DNA of 64,000 nt from positions 62,001 to 126,000 of the forward strand of contig NZ_JADOUS010000006.1 of the NCBI RefSeq assembly GCF_015752045.1, read 5' to 3'. A program made the translations under genes and the position numbers. Below are positions 8,987 through 18,036 of this stretch, in pieces. Source of the DNA: Arthrobacter_D sp015752045 (GTDB taxonomy: Bacteria > Actinomycetota > Actinomycetes > Actinomycetales > Micrococcaceae). Within the stretch, counting starts at the first letter, position 1. Every line of letters begins with the position of its first letter. The notes below the pieces were generated by a model, which worked only from the letters and a program-made list of their open reading frames with translations, ran no database searches and had not been told where the DNA came from.

Positions 8987-9394
8987 GTGGCCAAGCGCCA
9001 GCCGGGGAAACCCACCCAGGGACGGTTCCGTCACGGCATCAAGGCGCCCCTCGTCTTCTCGGCAGTCCTGGCCGTGGTGGCCGGAGTCGCGACGTCGATC
9101 TTCGCCACCGGCGGCGGAACCAAGGTGCTGCGCATCGATCTGGGCCTGACCGCAGCAGGGATCGCCTTCATCGTCTCCCTCGTGATCTGCGCGATGCTCA
9201 TGATGGCGGAGACCCCGAACGCCGAGCACCTCAGCAAGGGATCCGGCGTCAACCGGTCCTCGGCGAAGCCTGACCCCAAGGGTCCGTCCGCGCAGGATCC
9301 CGCCGCGCAGGGTCCGTCCACGCCGGCGTCGGCTGCTCCCGAGCGTGGTGACCAGCCCCGCTACGGCGAGCGCCTGCCGAACCAGGACTCCTGA
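8987..9394 (+). CDS. Small two-TM membrane protein with polar tail
   Basis: 135 residues. A basic N-terminus (AKRQPGKPTQGRFRHG), two membrane segments (about 20-40 and 52-75) and a long disordered Pro/Ser/Ala-rich cytoplasmic tail. No family recognised, although such proteins are common in Micrococcaceae. GTG 8987 is chosen because GGAAGGAG ends about 5 nt before it; GTG 8981 lies inside that ribosome site. It sits 46 bp after the HdeD-like gene. Confidence 0.72.
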   Translation: MAKRQPGKPTQGRFRHGIKAPLVFSAVLAVVAGVATSIFATGGGTKVLRIDLGLTAAGIAFIVSLVICAMLMMAETPNAEHLSKGSGVNRSSAKPDPKGPSAQDPAAQGPSTPASAAPERGDQPRYGERLPNQDS

Positions 9395-9441
9395 CGAAAG
9401 CGCCCCACGCGCCTGCTTGACGGCGCTGTTAGCCTGCCCCC

Positions 9442-11001
9442 ATGGGCGACGATCTGCGGGCATTCATCAGGGACTTCGGCACGATGGTGCGCCTCGCGCA
9501 GGACGCGCAGCCGCACCACGCCCGCGGCAGGGAACTCGTCGAGACCCTTGCCGCGCACCTCGATGCGGACCCGGGAAGCCTCCCTGTGGTGGTCGAGGAC
9601 GTCCCGGCCCACCGTTTCGTGGACGCCGACATCATCCTCGCGTCACTGGCCCGGAAGGGGCGGTGCGTGGGGATAGGCGGCGGTGACCAGCGGCACCACA
9701 TGTCCCTCGGCGACATGATCCAGCAGTCCGAGCTGTACCCGAACTTCCCGCTGTCGCAGCCGGACTACGTAAACCTGCCCGTCGGCCCGGACGAGCAACG
9801 GCAGGCGATCGCGCTCGGCCTCCACCTGTTCCACCGCGGCGGCGTTCCACTCGCCCTCCTGCAGCGCCAGGCCGAGCCGCGCTTCGGCCGGCAGGTCGCG
9901 TCCCTTGAGGTCCTGTGCTCGGATGCCGACGTCGTCGCCGGTCTCCTGGCGGAGTTCCGACGGCGGATGCAGCGCGAGAGCGTGATGAAGGGGCAGGTCC
10001 TGTCGCTGACCACCGAGGACTTCGGACCGAGCGCCGCGGGCGTCACCTTCCATCGTCGGCCCACGCTGGAGGCTGCGGACGTCATCCTTCCCGGCGGCCT
10101 GCTGGAACGCGTCAGCGAGCACGCGCTCGGCATCGCGTCACACCGGGAGGCGCTCGTCGCGGCCGGCCAGCATCTCAAGCGCGGCATCCTGCTGTACGGT
10201 CCGCCGGGCACCGGCAAGACCCACACGGTCCGATACCTGCTGAGCGCAAGCGAGGGCACCACGGCGATCCTCCTGTCCGGCGGAACCCTCGCGCACATCG
10301 CGGAGGCGGCGCGGATGGCGCGCGCGTTGCAGCCGTCGATCGTCGTCCTCGAGGACTGCGACCTCATCGCCGAGGATCGCAGCTTCGGCCACGGGCCGCA
10401 GCCCCTCCTGTTCGAGGTGCTCGATGCGATGGACGGGCTCGACGACGACGCCGACGTCACGTTCGTCCTGACCACGAACCGCGTGGACATGCTGGAACGG
10501 GCGCTCGCGCAGCGGCCCGGGCGCGTCGACCTCGCCGTCGAGGTGCCCCTCCCGGCCGAGCACGAACGGGCCGACCTGTTGCGGCTCTACGCGCGGGACC
10601 TGCCCTTCGGTGCGGACGCCATCGGATCCGCCGCGGGCAGCACCGCCGGAACCACGGCGTCCTTCACGCGGGAGCTGGTGCGCCGGGCCGTCCTCGCGGC
10701 CGCGCTGCAGGACGTCCCCGTCGCGGACGCGCATCTGCTCGCCGCGGTGGACGAGCTGATGGCCGATGACGCGTCCCTGACCCGGAGCCTGCTCGGCAGC
10801 AGCGGCCCGGAGTCGGAGGCCGGGGCCGCGGAGCCCGGCACGGCGTCGTTCGGGTGGGGCCCGGGATCGGCGATCTCCGCAGCCGATCACTCCCCGGTGC
10901 AGGGCCCGGGCTTCGCCGACGGCGGCTACTCGGAGGACGGGTTCCCGGATGACGGCGTCGAGGACATCGGCGGCATCGGCGGCGGCGAGGGCCGGGCGTG
11001 A
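9442..11001 (+). CDS. AAA-family ATPase
   Basis: 519 residues. The first ~215 residues are an unrecognised domain. An AAA+ core follows at about 215-400: Walker A GPPGTGKT near 250, Walker B IVVLEDCD near 305 (the BCS1-like LED variant rather than the common DE), sensor-1 TTNR near 350 and QRPGRVD. The last ~110 residues are Gly/Ser/Asp-rich and disordered. The motifs predict ATP-driven remodelling, but the partner is unknown. There is no ribosome site; TAGCCT at 9430-9435 ends 6 nt before the ATG, so the transcript is probably leaderless. Confidence 0.82.
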   Translation: MGDDLRAFIRDFGTMVRLAQDAQPHHARGRELVETLAAHLDADPGSLPVVVEDVPAHRFVDADIILASLARKGRCVGIGGGDQRHHMSLGDMIQQSELYPNFPLSQPDYVNLPVGPDEQRQAIALGLHLFHRGGVPLALLQRQAEPRFGRQVASLEVLCSDADVVAGLLAEFRRRMQRESVMKGQVLSLTTEDFGPSAAGVTFHRRPTLEAADVILPGGLLERVSEHALGIASHREALVAAGQHLKRGILLYGPPGTGKTHTVRYLLSASEGTTAILLSGGTLAHIAEAARMARALQPSIVVLEDCDLIAEDRSFGHGPQPLLFEVLDAMDGLDDDADVTFVLTTNRVDMLERALAQRPGRVDLAVEVPLPAEHERADLLRLYARDLPFGADAIGSAAGSTAGTTASFTRELVRRAVLAAALQDVPVADAHLLAAVDELMADDASLTRSLLGSSGPESEAGAAEPGTASFGWGPGSAISAADHSPVQGPGFADGGYSEDGFPDDGVEDIGGIGGGEGRA

Positions 11002-11050
11002 CGGCTGGGACGTGAAAACGGGGAGATGACCGTCCGGCGAGGAACCCCGG

Positions 11051-11596
11051 TCAGGCGCTCCGGGCCTTCCTGGCGCGGTACGCCTTCACGTGCGTCCGAT
11101 TCGCGCAGTTGCCGGTGTCGCAGAAGCGCTTCGAGCGGTTGCGGGTGAGGTCGAGCACCACGTCGTCGCAGTCCTCGGCCGCGCAGGAGTGCAGGCGGTC
11201 CAGTTCATGCGCCCGGATGACGTCGGCGAGGGCCATGGCCGCCTCGGTCGCCATCCGCGCCTCGAGTGGAGCTTCCGGCCCGGTGGCGTGGAGATGCCAG
11301 TCCCACTCGTCGTGGCGGACCAGCTGCGGGAGTGCGTTCGCCCGGCGGAGGATCGCATTGACGAGCCCGACGGCGTCGTCCTCCTCCGCGAACCAGATCA
11401 CCTCGAGTTCGGTGCGCAGCGCGCGGACGGACCGCAGTTCGGCGTCGGTGTGGGTGCGGGAGCCGCTGAAGCGCTGCTCAGCGAGGAAGCGGTCGAGCCC
11501 CTCGGGCGTCGCCAGGGGGTCGAGAGGATCCTTCCCGGTGTTGATCAGCGCCGCCACGGTCGAGAGTGCCACCTCCGTGTCATAGGTGAAAGACAT
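11051..11596 (-). CDS. CGNR zinc finger / ABATE-domain regulator
   Basis: 181 residues. The N-terminal ABATE-like stress-response domain (about 5-125) is followed by a C-terminal CGNR-type zinc finger (about 135-178) with C-x4-C (CAAEDC) and C-x4-CANRTHVKAYRARK; here the motif reads 'GNCANR' instead of CGNR. These are predicted DNA-binding regulators. ATG 11596 has AGGAGT 5 nt upstream. It is divergent from an EamA transporter gene across 88 bp containing short TGTCA/TGACA repeats, suggesting that it regulates that transporter. Confidence 0.85.
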   Translation of the reverse strand: MSFTYDTEVALSTVAALINTGKDPLDPLATPEGLDRFLAEQRFSGSRTHTDAELRSVRALRTELEVIWFAEEDDAVGLVNAILRRANALPQLVRHDEWDWHLHATGPEAPLEARMATEAAMALADVIRAHELDRLHSCAAEDCDDVVLDLTRNRSKRFCDTGNCANRTHVKAYRARKARSA

Positions 11597-11643
11597 GTTG
11601 ACTCCTGACATCGCGCTGATCTAATGTCACGACCATAGCCACT

Positions 11644-11657
11644 TGTCACCCCTGACA
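11644..11657. promoter_or_regulatory. Candidate operator TGTCA-N4-TGACA
   Basis: TGTCA (11644-11648) and TGACA (11653-11657) form a dyad. Further half-sites TGACA 11606-11610 and TGTCA 11625-11629 lie in the same 88-bp divergent region. It probably serves the adjacent ABATE/CGNR protein, although no binding site for that family is known to me. Confidence 0.4.
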
Positions 11658-11684
11658 CCAAGCATCGATCCGAAGGGAGAGGCC

Positions 11685-12659
11685 GTGACCCTGCGCCCTA
11701 CCGCCGGTCTATGGATAGCGCTCGTCTCGGCCGCGACCTTCGGCGTCTCGGGTCCGTTCGCGAAGTCCCTGCTCGAGATCGGCTGGAGCCCCGGCGCCGC
11801 CGTCGGGCTGCGCATCGGGGGCGCCGCCGTCGTGCTGCTCGTCCCGGTGCTGATCGCCCTGCGCGGCCGCTGGTCCACCCTGCGGGGCAACGCGCTGACG
11901 ATCGCGATCTACGGGACGACGGCGATCGCCCTCTGCCAGCTCTTCTACTTCAACGCCGTGCAGCGCATGTCCGTGGGAGTGTCCCTGCTGCTCGAGTACC
12001 TGGCACCCGTCCTGCTCGTGGGGTTCCTCTGGCTGCGCTCGCGGACGGCCCCGAACGCGCTGACGATCATCGGGTCCGTGACCGCGATCCTCGGGCTGCT
12101 GCTGGTCCTCGACCTGGCGGGCGACGCCCGGCTCGATCCCGTCGGCGTGCTGTTCGGTCTCGCCGCCGCCGTCTGCCTCGTGGTGTTCTTCCTGATGTCT
12201 GCGCGGGTGGACGAGACACTGCCGCCGATCGTGATGGCCGGCGGGGGCATGGTGGTGGCGGCCGGCACCATCCTGGTCCTCGGCCTGACGAACATCATGC
12301 CGTTCCGGTTCGTGTTCTCGGACGTGCGCCTGGCCGGAGGCACCTACAGCTGGATCGTCCCGGTGGCCGTCCTCGTCCTCGTCGCGACGGTCGCCGCCTA
12401 CGTGACGGGCATCCTCGCCGCGCGGCGCCTCGGCTCGAAGGTGGCGAGTTTCGTGGCCCTCACCGAGGTGATGTTCGCGGTGCTCGCGGCCTGGCTGATC
12501 CTCGGCGAGCTGCCCGGTCCCGTCCAGCTGCTCGGCGGGCTGCTGATCGTGGCCGGCGTCGTGTGCGTCAGGGTGGACGAACTGCGGTCCGCGCCCGACG
12601 GCGACCTCGAGGAGGCGCTCGACCAGCCCGATCCCGTGGAGCCGTTGCCGCGCCCGTGA
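11685..12659 (+). CDS. EamA/RhaT-family transporter
   Basis: 324 residues with ten membrane segments arranged as two five-segment EamA repeats (about 8-140 and 150-300), the drug/metabolite transporter topology. These are mostly exporters of amino acids and related metabolites. The sequence does not reveal a substrate. GTG 11685 has GGGAGAGG 4 nt upstream. A polar, acidic C-terminal tail of ~25 residues follows the last segment. Divergent to a CGNR regulator. Confidence 0.87.
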   Translation: MTLRPTAGLWIALVSAATFGVSGPFAKSLLEIGWSPGAAVGLRIGGAAVVLLVPVLIALRGRWSTLRGNALTIAIYGTTAIALCQLFYFNAVQRMSVGVSLLLEYLAPVLLVGFLWLRSRTAPNALTIIGSVTAILGLLLVLDLAGDARLDPVGVLFGLAAAVCLVVFFLMSARVDETLPPIVMAGGGMVVAAGTILVLGLTNIMPFRFVFSDVRLAGGTYSWIVPVAVLVLVATVAAYVTGILAARRLGSKVASFVALTEVMFAVLAAWLILGELPGPVQLLGGLLIVAGVVCVRVDELRSAPDGDLEEALDQPDPVEPLPRP

Positions 12660-12757
12660 GATCGGGGACGGGAACTTCCGCCCTCCCGTGATCGGTTGAA
12701 CCTTCAGCAGTGCCGTCTCTTCCGGGCGCTGCCATCCAACGGGAGGACACGCACCAC

Positions 12758-13528
12758 GTGAACAGCGTCACCGGGCAAGACCGAGGGCACCGGAGCCGGC
12801 CGGATCGGCTGCTCCTGGGTCTTCTCCTGATCGGCGTGCTCGCCTCCACGCTCGTGCTCCTCGGCCCCGGTCTGCTGAGTGGCCTGCGGGCCGCGGGCGG
12901 CCCGGTGCTCGGGACTTCGGAGTGCACGGTGGGGACGTCCGAGGGGGAGGTCGGACTCACCCGGACCGAGGCGAAGCAGGCGACGACGGCGGTGGCGCTC
13001 AGGGCCCGCGGATTGCCGGCCCCGGACACGGCCGGGATCGATGCGGCGGTCCTGCAGCGGGTGGCGGAGGGACCGGCCGGGGATGCCGGGCCCGGTCTGG
13101 CCTGCCGCGGCTCGGCTGCCGACGACCTCCAGGTCCAGGAGCTGACGGCCACCGGCCTGACGCCTCGCGCCCAGACGGTCCGCGAGGCCATGGGCGAGGT
13201 CTTCGGTGACCAGAGCCTGGGCGGGTTCGTCCCGGGAGGGGTGGGACAGGGACACGGGGCGGAGTCCACGCACTACGACGGCCGGGCCGTCGATGTCTTC
13301 TTCCGTCCCGTGACGGAGGAGAACCGACGCGCCGGATGGCTGGTGGCCCACTGGCTCGTCGCCCACGCCGAGGACCTGGATATCCAGTACGTGATCTTCG
13401 ATGACCGCTTCTGGAGCGCCCACAGTTCCAGGGCACAGTGGGGCGACTACGACGCGCCTGATCCGGGCAACGAGATCCTGCGTCATCTCGACCACGTGCA
13501 CGTCGACGTGCTGCGCGGCGGCACCTGA
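12758..13528 (+). CDS. Membrane-anchored M15-like peptidase-fold protein
   Basis: 256 residues. One N-terminal membrane anchor (about 20-42) precedes a linker with a Cys (SECTVGT) and the catalytic-like domain (about 130-255). It carries the LAS-peptidase zinc signature: His then Asp in STHYDGRAVDV (about H172/D179) and the second His in HLDHVHVDV (about 247-249). This fits the actinobacterial D,D-peptidase-like group acting on peptidoglycan outside the membrane. GTG 12758 with GGAGG 11 nt upstream is plausible; ATG 12710 is an alternative. Confidence 0.8.
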   Translation: MNSVTGQDRGHRSRPDRLLLGLLLIGVLASTLVLLGPGLLSGLRAAGGPVLGTSECTVGTSEGEVGLTRTEAKQATTAVALRARGLPAPDTAGIDAAVLQRVAEGPAGDAGPGLACRGSAADDLQVQELTATGLTPRAQTVREAMGEVFGDQSLGGFVPGGVGQGHGAESTHYDGRAVDVFFRPVTEENRRAGWLVAHWLVAHAEDLDIQYVIFDDRFWSAHSSRAQWGDYDAPDPGNEILRHLDHVHVDVLRGGT

Positions 13529-13560
13529 CCGGGTAGGTGGCGTGCGGCCCTCAGACACCC

Positions 13561-13589
13561 TTGAGGCGAGCGCCGACCCCCAGTACACT
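13561..13589 (+). promoter_or_regulatory. Leaderless promoter of the MFS gene
   Basis: TTGAGG (13561-13566), a 17-bp spacer and TACACT (13584-13589) form a near-consensus SigA promoter. The -10 box ends 7 nt before the ATG at 13597, and there is no ribosome site, so transcription should begin at the start codon. Confidence 0.72.
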
Positions 13590-13596
13590 GGTGCGC

Positions 13597-15039
13597 ATGA
13601 CCGGGCAGGAGCCGGCCCCTCCGGGGGTCGCTGCGGTTCCCCAGGGCGGTGCGGTACCTCGCGAGGACACGGCCGGTCGCTCGCTGCAGGCTCCGTCCCC
13701 CCGCAGTGCGACGGAGCGCAGCCGCACCTTCCTCGGCATCCTGGTGAACACCGGGCTCGCGAACATCACCACCAGCTACCTCTGGTTCGCCTTGACGTTC
13801 TGGGCCTACCTGGAGACGCGCAACGTGATCGCCACCGGCGTGATCGGCGGCGTGTACATGCTGCTGATCGCCCTGTCCAGCATCAGCTTCGGCACCTTCG
13901 TGGACCGCTACCGCAAGCTCTCCGTCATGCGCGTCGCGGCCGGCTTCACCCTGGTGATGTTCGTGCTGGCCGGCGTCATGTTCCTGGTGACGCCCGCCGC
14001 CAGTCTCCTGGACCTGCAACGGCCGTGGTTCTGGGTCTTCACCCTGATCATCCTCGTCGGTGGCGTCGTGGAGAACCTGCGTAACATCGCGCTGTCCACG
14101 ACCGTGACCATCCTCATCGAACCGGACCGGAGAGCCAACGCCAACGGACTGGTCGGCATGGTCCAGGGGCTGATGTTCGTCATCACGTCGGTGCTCTCCG
14201 GGCTGTCGATCGGGCTGATCGGCATGGGCTGGACGATCGCTGTCGCCCTGGTGCTGACGGCCCTCACCTTCGCGCACCTGCTCACGCTGCGCATGCCCGA
14301 GGAGGCGCGCGCGGCGGCCACGGATGCACGGGGCGGGTTCGACCTGCGCGGTTCCCTCGCCACGGTCCTCGCCATCTCGGGGCTGTTCGCGCTCATCCTG
14401 TTCTCCACGTTCAACAACTTCGTGGCCGGCGTCTACACGGCGTTGCTGGATCCGTACGGCCTCGAACTGTTCACCGTGGAGCAGTGGGGGATCCTCTTCG
14501 CCCTCGGTGCCACCGGGTTCATCGTGGGCGGCGCCCTGATCGGCAGGTTCGGCCTCGGCTCGAACCCCCTGCGCACCATGCTCATCGCGGTGATCGTGAT
14601 GGGGGTCGTCGGGGCGGTGTTCACGCTCCGGGCATGGGCGTGGCTGTACATCGTCGGCATCTGGCTCTATGCGGTCCTGGTGCCGTTCGTCGAGGCGGCC
14701 GAACAGACCGTCATCCAGCGGGTGGTACCCCTGCCCCGGCAGGGGCGCGTCTTCGGCTTCGCCATGGCGTTCGAGTCCGCGGCGGCACCGGTCACCGCCT
14801 TCGTCATCGCGCCGATCGCGCAGTTCTGGATCATCCCGTACGCGCGGTCGACGGAGGGCGCCGCCCGGTTGGCCCCGCTGCTCGGGGAGGGCGCCTCCCG
14901 CGGCATCGCGCTCATGTTCCTGGTGGCGGGGATCGCCACGATCGCGGCCGCCGTCCTGGCCTTCCTCGCGCCGGTCTATCGTCGCGTGTCGGCGTCCTAC
15001 GCCGGCGCGGAGGCCCCGGCGGCCGCGCCGGCACAGTGA
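13597..15039 (+). CDS. MFS transporter
   Basis: 480 residues. A hydrophilic N-terminus (~40 residues) precedes twelve membrane segments (about 45-460). The loop between segments 2 and 3 has FVDRYRKL, a variant of the MFS A-motif. Family: major facilitator superfamily, drug/macrolide efflux-like branch; the substrate is unknown. The start is fixed by the promoter at 13561-13589. It converges on copA with 43 bp between the stops. Confidence 0.86.
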   Translation: MTGQEPAPPGVAAVPQGGAVPREDTAGRSLQAPSPRSATERSRTFLGILVNTGLANITTSYLWFALTFWAYLETRNVIATGVIGGVYMLLIALSSISFGTFVDRYRKLSVMRVAAGFTLVMFVLAGVMFLVTPAASLLDLQRPWFWVFTLIILVGGVVENLRNIALSTTVTILIEPDRRANANGLVGMVQGLMFVITSVLSGLSIGLIGMGWTIAVALVLTALTFAHLLTLRMPEEARAAATDARGGFDLRGSLATVLAISGLFALILFSTFNNFVAGVYTALLDPYGLELFTVEQWGILFALGATGFIVGGALIGRFGLGSNPLRTMLIAVIVMGVVGAVFTLRAWAWLYIVGIWLYAVLVPFVEAAEQTVIQRVVPLPRQGRVFGFAMAFESAAAPVTAFVIAPIAQFWIIPYARSTEGAARLAPLLGEGASRGIALMFLVAGIATIAAAVLAFLAPVYRRVSASYAGAEAPAAAPAQ

Positions 15040-15082
15040 CCGCGAGGTCCTGCCGGGCCGCAACCAGCCGGGCCCGGGGCGG

Positions 15083-17332
15083 CTACCGTCCGAAGCTCCG
15101 CAGCCGCAGCGAGTTCGCCACCACGAGCACCGAACTGGCCGCCATCGCCGCTCCCGCCAGCATCGGATTGAGCAGGCCGAGTGCGGCGACGGGGATGCCG
15201 ACCGCGTTGTAGAAGAACGCCCAGAACAGGTTCCCCTTGATGGTGCCGAGGGTGCGGCGGGACAGTTCGATGGCCTGCGCCACCTGCTCCAGGCTGTTCC
15301 CCATCACGGTGAGGTCCGCTGCCTCGATCGCGACGTCCGTGCCCGACCCCATGGCGATGCCGAGGTCCGCCTGCGCGAGCGCCGCGGCGTCGTTGACGCC
15401 GTCGCCCGCCATGGCCACGGTCGCCCCGGCGGCCTGCAGTTCCCGGATGGCGTCCACCTTGCCCTCGGGGGTGACCCCGGCGCGGACATCGGCGGCGTCG
15501 ATCCCGACGACGGCGGCCACCTGCAGGGCGACGGCCCGGTTGTCGCCGGTGAGCAGGACGGGCCGCAGCCCGAGGCGGCGCAGCCGCGCGATCGCCGCTG
15601 CCGAGCCGTCCTTGACGGTGTCGGAGAGCGTGATGAGGCCTGCGACGTCGTCGCCGATCGCCACCCAGATGGCTGTCCTCCCGGCGTCCTCCGCGGCCGT
15701 GAACGTGGCCGTCTGTCCCTCGTCGGGCCGGATCCCGTTGCGCTCCAGCCAGCCGGCCCGCCCCACGGTGACGACGACGCCGTCGACCTCCCCGCGCACG
15801 CCGCCCCCGGGCGCGCTCGAGAAGTCGTGGGCCACGGGCAGCCGCCCGGCGGCGGCGGCGTGCTCCGCGATGGCCTGCGCGATGGGGTGCTCGCTCGCGG
15901 CCTCCACGGCGCCCGCGAGGCGCAGCAGGTCGGGTGCCGGAACGGCGGCGAGCGGGACGACGTCGTCCACGGACATGGTGCCCGTGGTGACGGTGCCGGT
16001 CTTGTCCAGCACGATGGTGTCCACGGTGCGGGTGTCCTCGAGGACCTGGGGGCCGCGGATGAGGATACCCAGCTGGGCGCCGCGGCCGGTGCCGGTCAGG
16101 AGTGCGGTGGGCGTGGCGAGGCCGAGGGCGCACGGGCAGGCGATCACCAGCACGGTCACGGACGCCGTGAAGGCCGCGTCGAGGTCCCCGACCAGCACGA
16201 GCCACAGCACGAAGGTCAGGACCGCGAGCACGAGGACCACGGGGACGAAGACCGCGCTGATGCGGTCGGCGAGGCGCGCGATGCGGGCCTTCCCGCTCTG
16301 TGCCTGGCTGACGAGGCGGCCCATCTGGGACAGCACGGTGTCGGAGCCCACGCGCGTCGCCCGCACCACGAGCCGGCCGGACGTGTTGATGGTCGCACCC
16401 GTCACGGTGTCGCCGGGGCCCACCTCGACGGGCATGCTCTCGCCGGTCAGCAGGGCGGTGTCCACGGCGCTGTGGCCCTCCGTGACCGTGCCGTCGGTCG
16501 CGATCTTCTCGCCCGGGCGGACGACGAACGCGTCCCCGGGGATCAGCGCATCGGCGGGCAGCGTGACCTCGGTGCGCTCGCCGTCGACGGTACGCAGCAC
16601 GCGGGCCTCCTTTGCGCCGAGGCTCAGCAGGGATTTCAGGGCGTCGCCGGCGCGCTGCTTCGCCGACGCCTCGAGGAAGCGGCCGAGCAGGAGGAAGGTG
16701 ACGACGACGGCGGCCACCTCGAAGTAGTGGGAGTGCTCCGTCATGTCCATGCCCGCCATGCCGGCATGCTGGGTGAGGGCGGGATCGGCGAACAACTGCC
16801 CGGCCGAGAACAGGAAGGCCGCGGTGACGCCGATGGAGACGAGCGTGTCCATGGTGGAGGACAGGTGGCGCGCATTGATGGCCGCCGCACGGTGGAACGG
16901 CCACGCGGACCACGTCACCACCGGCAGGGACAGCCCGAAGACCACCCAGCCCCAGTTCGGGAACTGGAGACCGGGCACCATCGAGATCAGCAGCACCGGC
17001 ACGGCCAGGACGGCAGCGAGGACCAGGCGCGCCCCGAGGAGCGACGGCGTGTGGTCGTGGCCGCCGTCGTCCGGGTGTTCGGGGTGCACGACGCGGGCGC
17101 CGTAACCGGTCGCCACCACGGTGTCGATCAGGTCCTGGTCGCTGACAGTGGCCGGCACCCGGACGACGGCGCTCTCCAGCGGCAGGTTGACGCTGGCCTC
17201 GACGCCGTCGAGCTTGCCGAGCTTCCGCTCCACCCGGCCGACGCACGACGCGCAGGTCATGCCCTGGATCGAGAGTTCGACGACGCGGTGCTCCTGCTCC
17301 GTACCCTGCACCGGGGCCTGCTGGGCGGCCAT
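15083..17332 (-). CDS. copA: Copper-translocating P-type ATPase
   Basis: 749 residues, a P1B ATPase that pumps Cu(I) out of the cytoplasm. There is one N-terminal heavy-metal-associated domain with GMTCASC (C27, C30), a His/Asp-rich linker, eight membrane segments, TGES, the membrane CPC motif (about 399-401), phosphorylation site DKTGT (443-447), the EHP motif (about 482) and GDGVND (643-648). ATG 17332 starts 1 nt after the copZ stop, so translation is coupled. A longer frame to 17398 would overlap copZ and is rejected. csoR, just upstream, controls the unit through the box at 18037-18054. Confidence 0.95.
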   Translation of the reverse strand: MAAQQAPVQGTEQEHRVVELSIQGMTCASCVGRVERKLGKLDGVEASVNLPLESAVVRVPATVSDQDLIDTVVATGYGARVVHPEHPDDGGHDHTPSLLGARLVLAAVLAVPVLLISMVPGLQFPNWGWVVFGLSLPVVTWSAWPFHRAAAINARHLSSTMDTLVSIGVTAAFLFSAGQLFADPALTQHAGMAGMDMTEHSHYFEVAAVVVTFLLLGRFLEASAKQRAGDALKSLLSLGAKEARVLRTVDGERTEVTLPADALIPGDAFVVRPGEKIATDGTVTEGHSAVDTALLTGESMPVEVGPGDTVTGATINTSGRLVVRATRVGSDTVLSQMGRLVSQAQSGKARIARLADRISAVFVPVVLVLAVLTFVLWLVLVGDLDAAFTASVTVLVIACPCALGLATPTALLTGTGRGAQLGILIRGPQVLEDTRTVDTIVLDKTGTVTTGTMSVDDVVPLAAVPAPDLLRLAGAVEAASEHPIAQAIAEHAAAAGRLPVAHDFSSAPGGGVRGEVDGVVVTVGRAGWLERNGIRPDEGQTATFTAAEDAGRTAIWVAIGDDVAGLITLSDTVKDGSAAAIARLRRLGLRPVLLTGDNRAVALQVAAVVGIDAADVRAGVTPEGKVDAIRELQAAGATVAMAGDGVNDAAALAQADLGIAMGSGTDVAIEAADLTVMGNSLEQVAQAIELSRRTLGTIKGNLFWAFFYNAVGIPVAALGLLNPMLAGAAMAASSVLVVANSLRLRSFGR

Positions 17333-17333
17333 C

Positions 17334-17558
17334 TCAGGAACCGGCAGGCACCACGGTGTAGCCGGCCTCGGCGACGGCGCCGTCGATCGAGGCGGCATCC
17401 AGCGGTGCGGAGGAGGAGATGGTGGCGGTGGAGGTGCCGCCGTTCACGAGCTCGACGTCGACGGTCTCGACGCCGGGGAGTTCCGACAGTTCGCTCTTGA
17501 CCGCGCTGACACAGTGGCCGCAGGTCATGCCGGTGATGTTGATGGTGGTGGTGCTCAT
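17334..17558 (-). CDS. copZ: Copper chaperone, CopZ-like
   Basis: 74 residues, a single heavy-metal-associated domain with the binding loop GMTCGHC near residues 10-15 and the beta-alpha-beta-beta-alpha-beta length typical of CopZ. It delivers Cu(I) to CopA. It lies between csoR and copA on the same strand; 124 bp containing a 12-nt tandem repeat separate it from csoR. The ribosome site is GAGGAGAAC before ATG 17558. Confidence 0.92.
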   Translation of the reverse strand: MSTTTINITGMTCGHCVSAVKSELSELPGVETVDVELVNGGTSTATISSSAPLDAASIDGAVAEAGYTVVPAGS

Positions 17559-17568
17559 GGTGTTCTCC

Positions 17569-17628
17569 TCGGTGGGTGGATCGGTGGGTGGATCGGTGGG
17601 TGGATCAGGCGCTGGATCAGGCGGTGGG
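17569..17628. repeat. 12-nt tandem repeat between csoR and copZ
   Basis: Five 12-nt units: three exact copies of TCGGTGGGTGGA (17569-17604) followed by two diverged copies (17605-17628). They start 10 nt upstream of the copZ start codon on its leader side. The unit length is a multiple of three and the array happens to be open in the copZ frame, but csoR ends downstream of it in another frame, so it is probably an untranslated spacer. Confidence 0.85.
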
Positions 17629-17682
17629 GCGTGTGGCTCGGTGCTGATGGGCGTCCTCTGCTGCCACCGCAGGACGCGGCTG

Positions 17683-18009
17683 TCAGCGCAGAAGGCGTCC
17701 GATCGCGGCGGTGGCTTCCTGGACCTTCTCCTGCACGGCGTCGCAGTTGCCGGAGACCTGGGAGTCCTGGGCGGCTCCGACGACGCAGTGCGAGATGTGC
17801 TCCTCGAGCAGTCCCATCGAGACGGCGTGGAGGGCCTTGTTGACGGCCGCGACCTGCGTGAGGATATCGATGCAGTACTTGTCCTCCTCGACCATCCGTG
17901 CGATGCCGCGGACCTGGCCCTCGATGCGCCGCAGCCGTTTGAGGTAGGCGTCCTTGTCGTCCGTGTAGCCGTGCTGCACGGTGTTCTCCGCATCGGTCCC
18001 GGTGGTCAT
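17683..18009 (-). CDS. csoR: Copper-sensing transcriptional repressor CsoR
   Basis: 108 residues of the DUF156/CsoR-RcnR family. The Cu(I) ligands C46, H71 and C75 have exactly the C-x24-H-x3-C spacing of characterised CsoR proteins. 'YLKRLRRIEGQVRGI' is the conserved DNA-contacting helix. Copper binding releases the repressor from its operator (family knowledge). ATG 18009 has GGAG 7 nt upstream. It is the first gene of csoR-copZ-copA and is autoregulated through the palindrome just upstream. Confidence 0.95.
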   Translation of the reverse strand: MTTGTDAENTVQHGYTDDKDAYLKRLRRIEGQVRGIARMVEEDKYCIDILTQVAAVNKALHAVSMGLLEEHISHCVVGAAQDSQVSGNCDAVQEKVQEATAAIGRLLR

Positions 18010-18036
18010 GAATTAGCTCCTCGCATACGGTCCACG

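Noticed and set aside
14669..17500. 943-codon open frame on the plus strand opposite copA
   Set aside because: It is the antisense of a clear P-type ATPase; its translation is compositionally skewed Arg/Gly/His sequence without domains, an expected effect of high GC.
17569..17628. CRISPR array
   Set aside because: The units are contiguous 12-mers without spacers; no cas genes are present.
17334..17993. Extended CopZ with a long Pro/Asp-rich N-terminus encoded by the 12-nt repeat
   Set aside because: The extension overlaps csoR in another frame, and a good ribosome site precedes ATG 17558.
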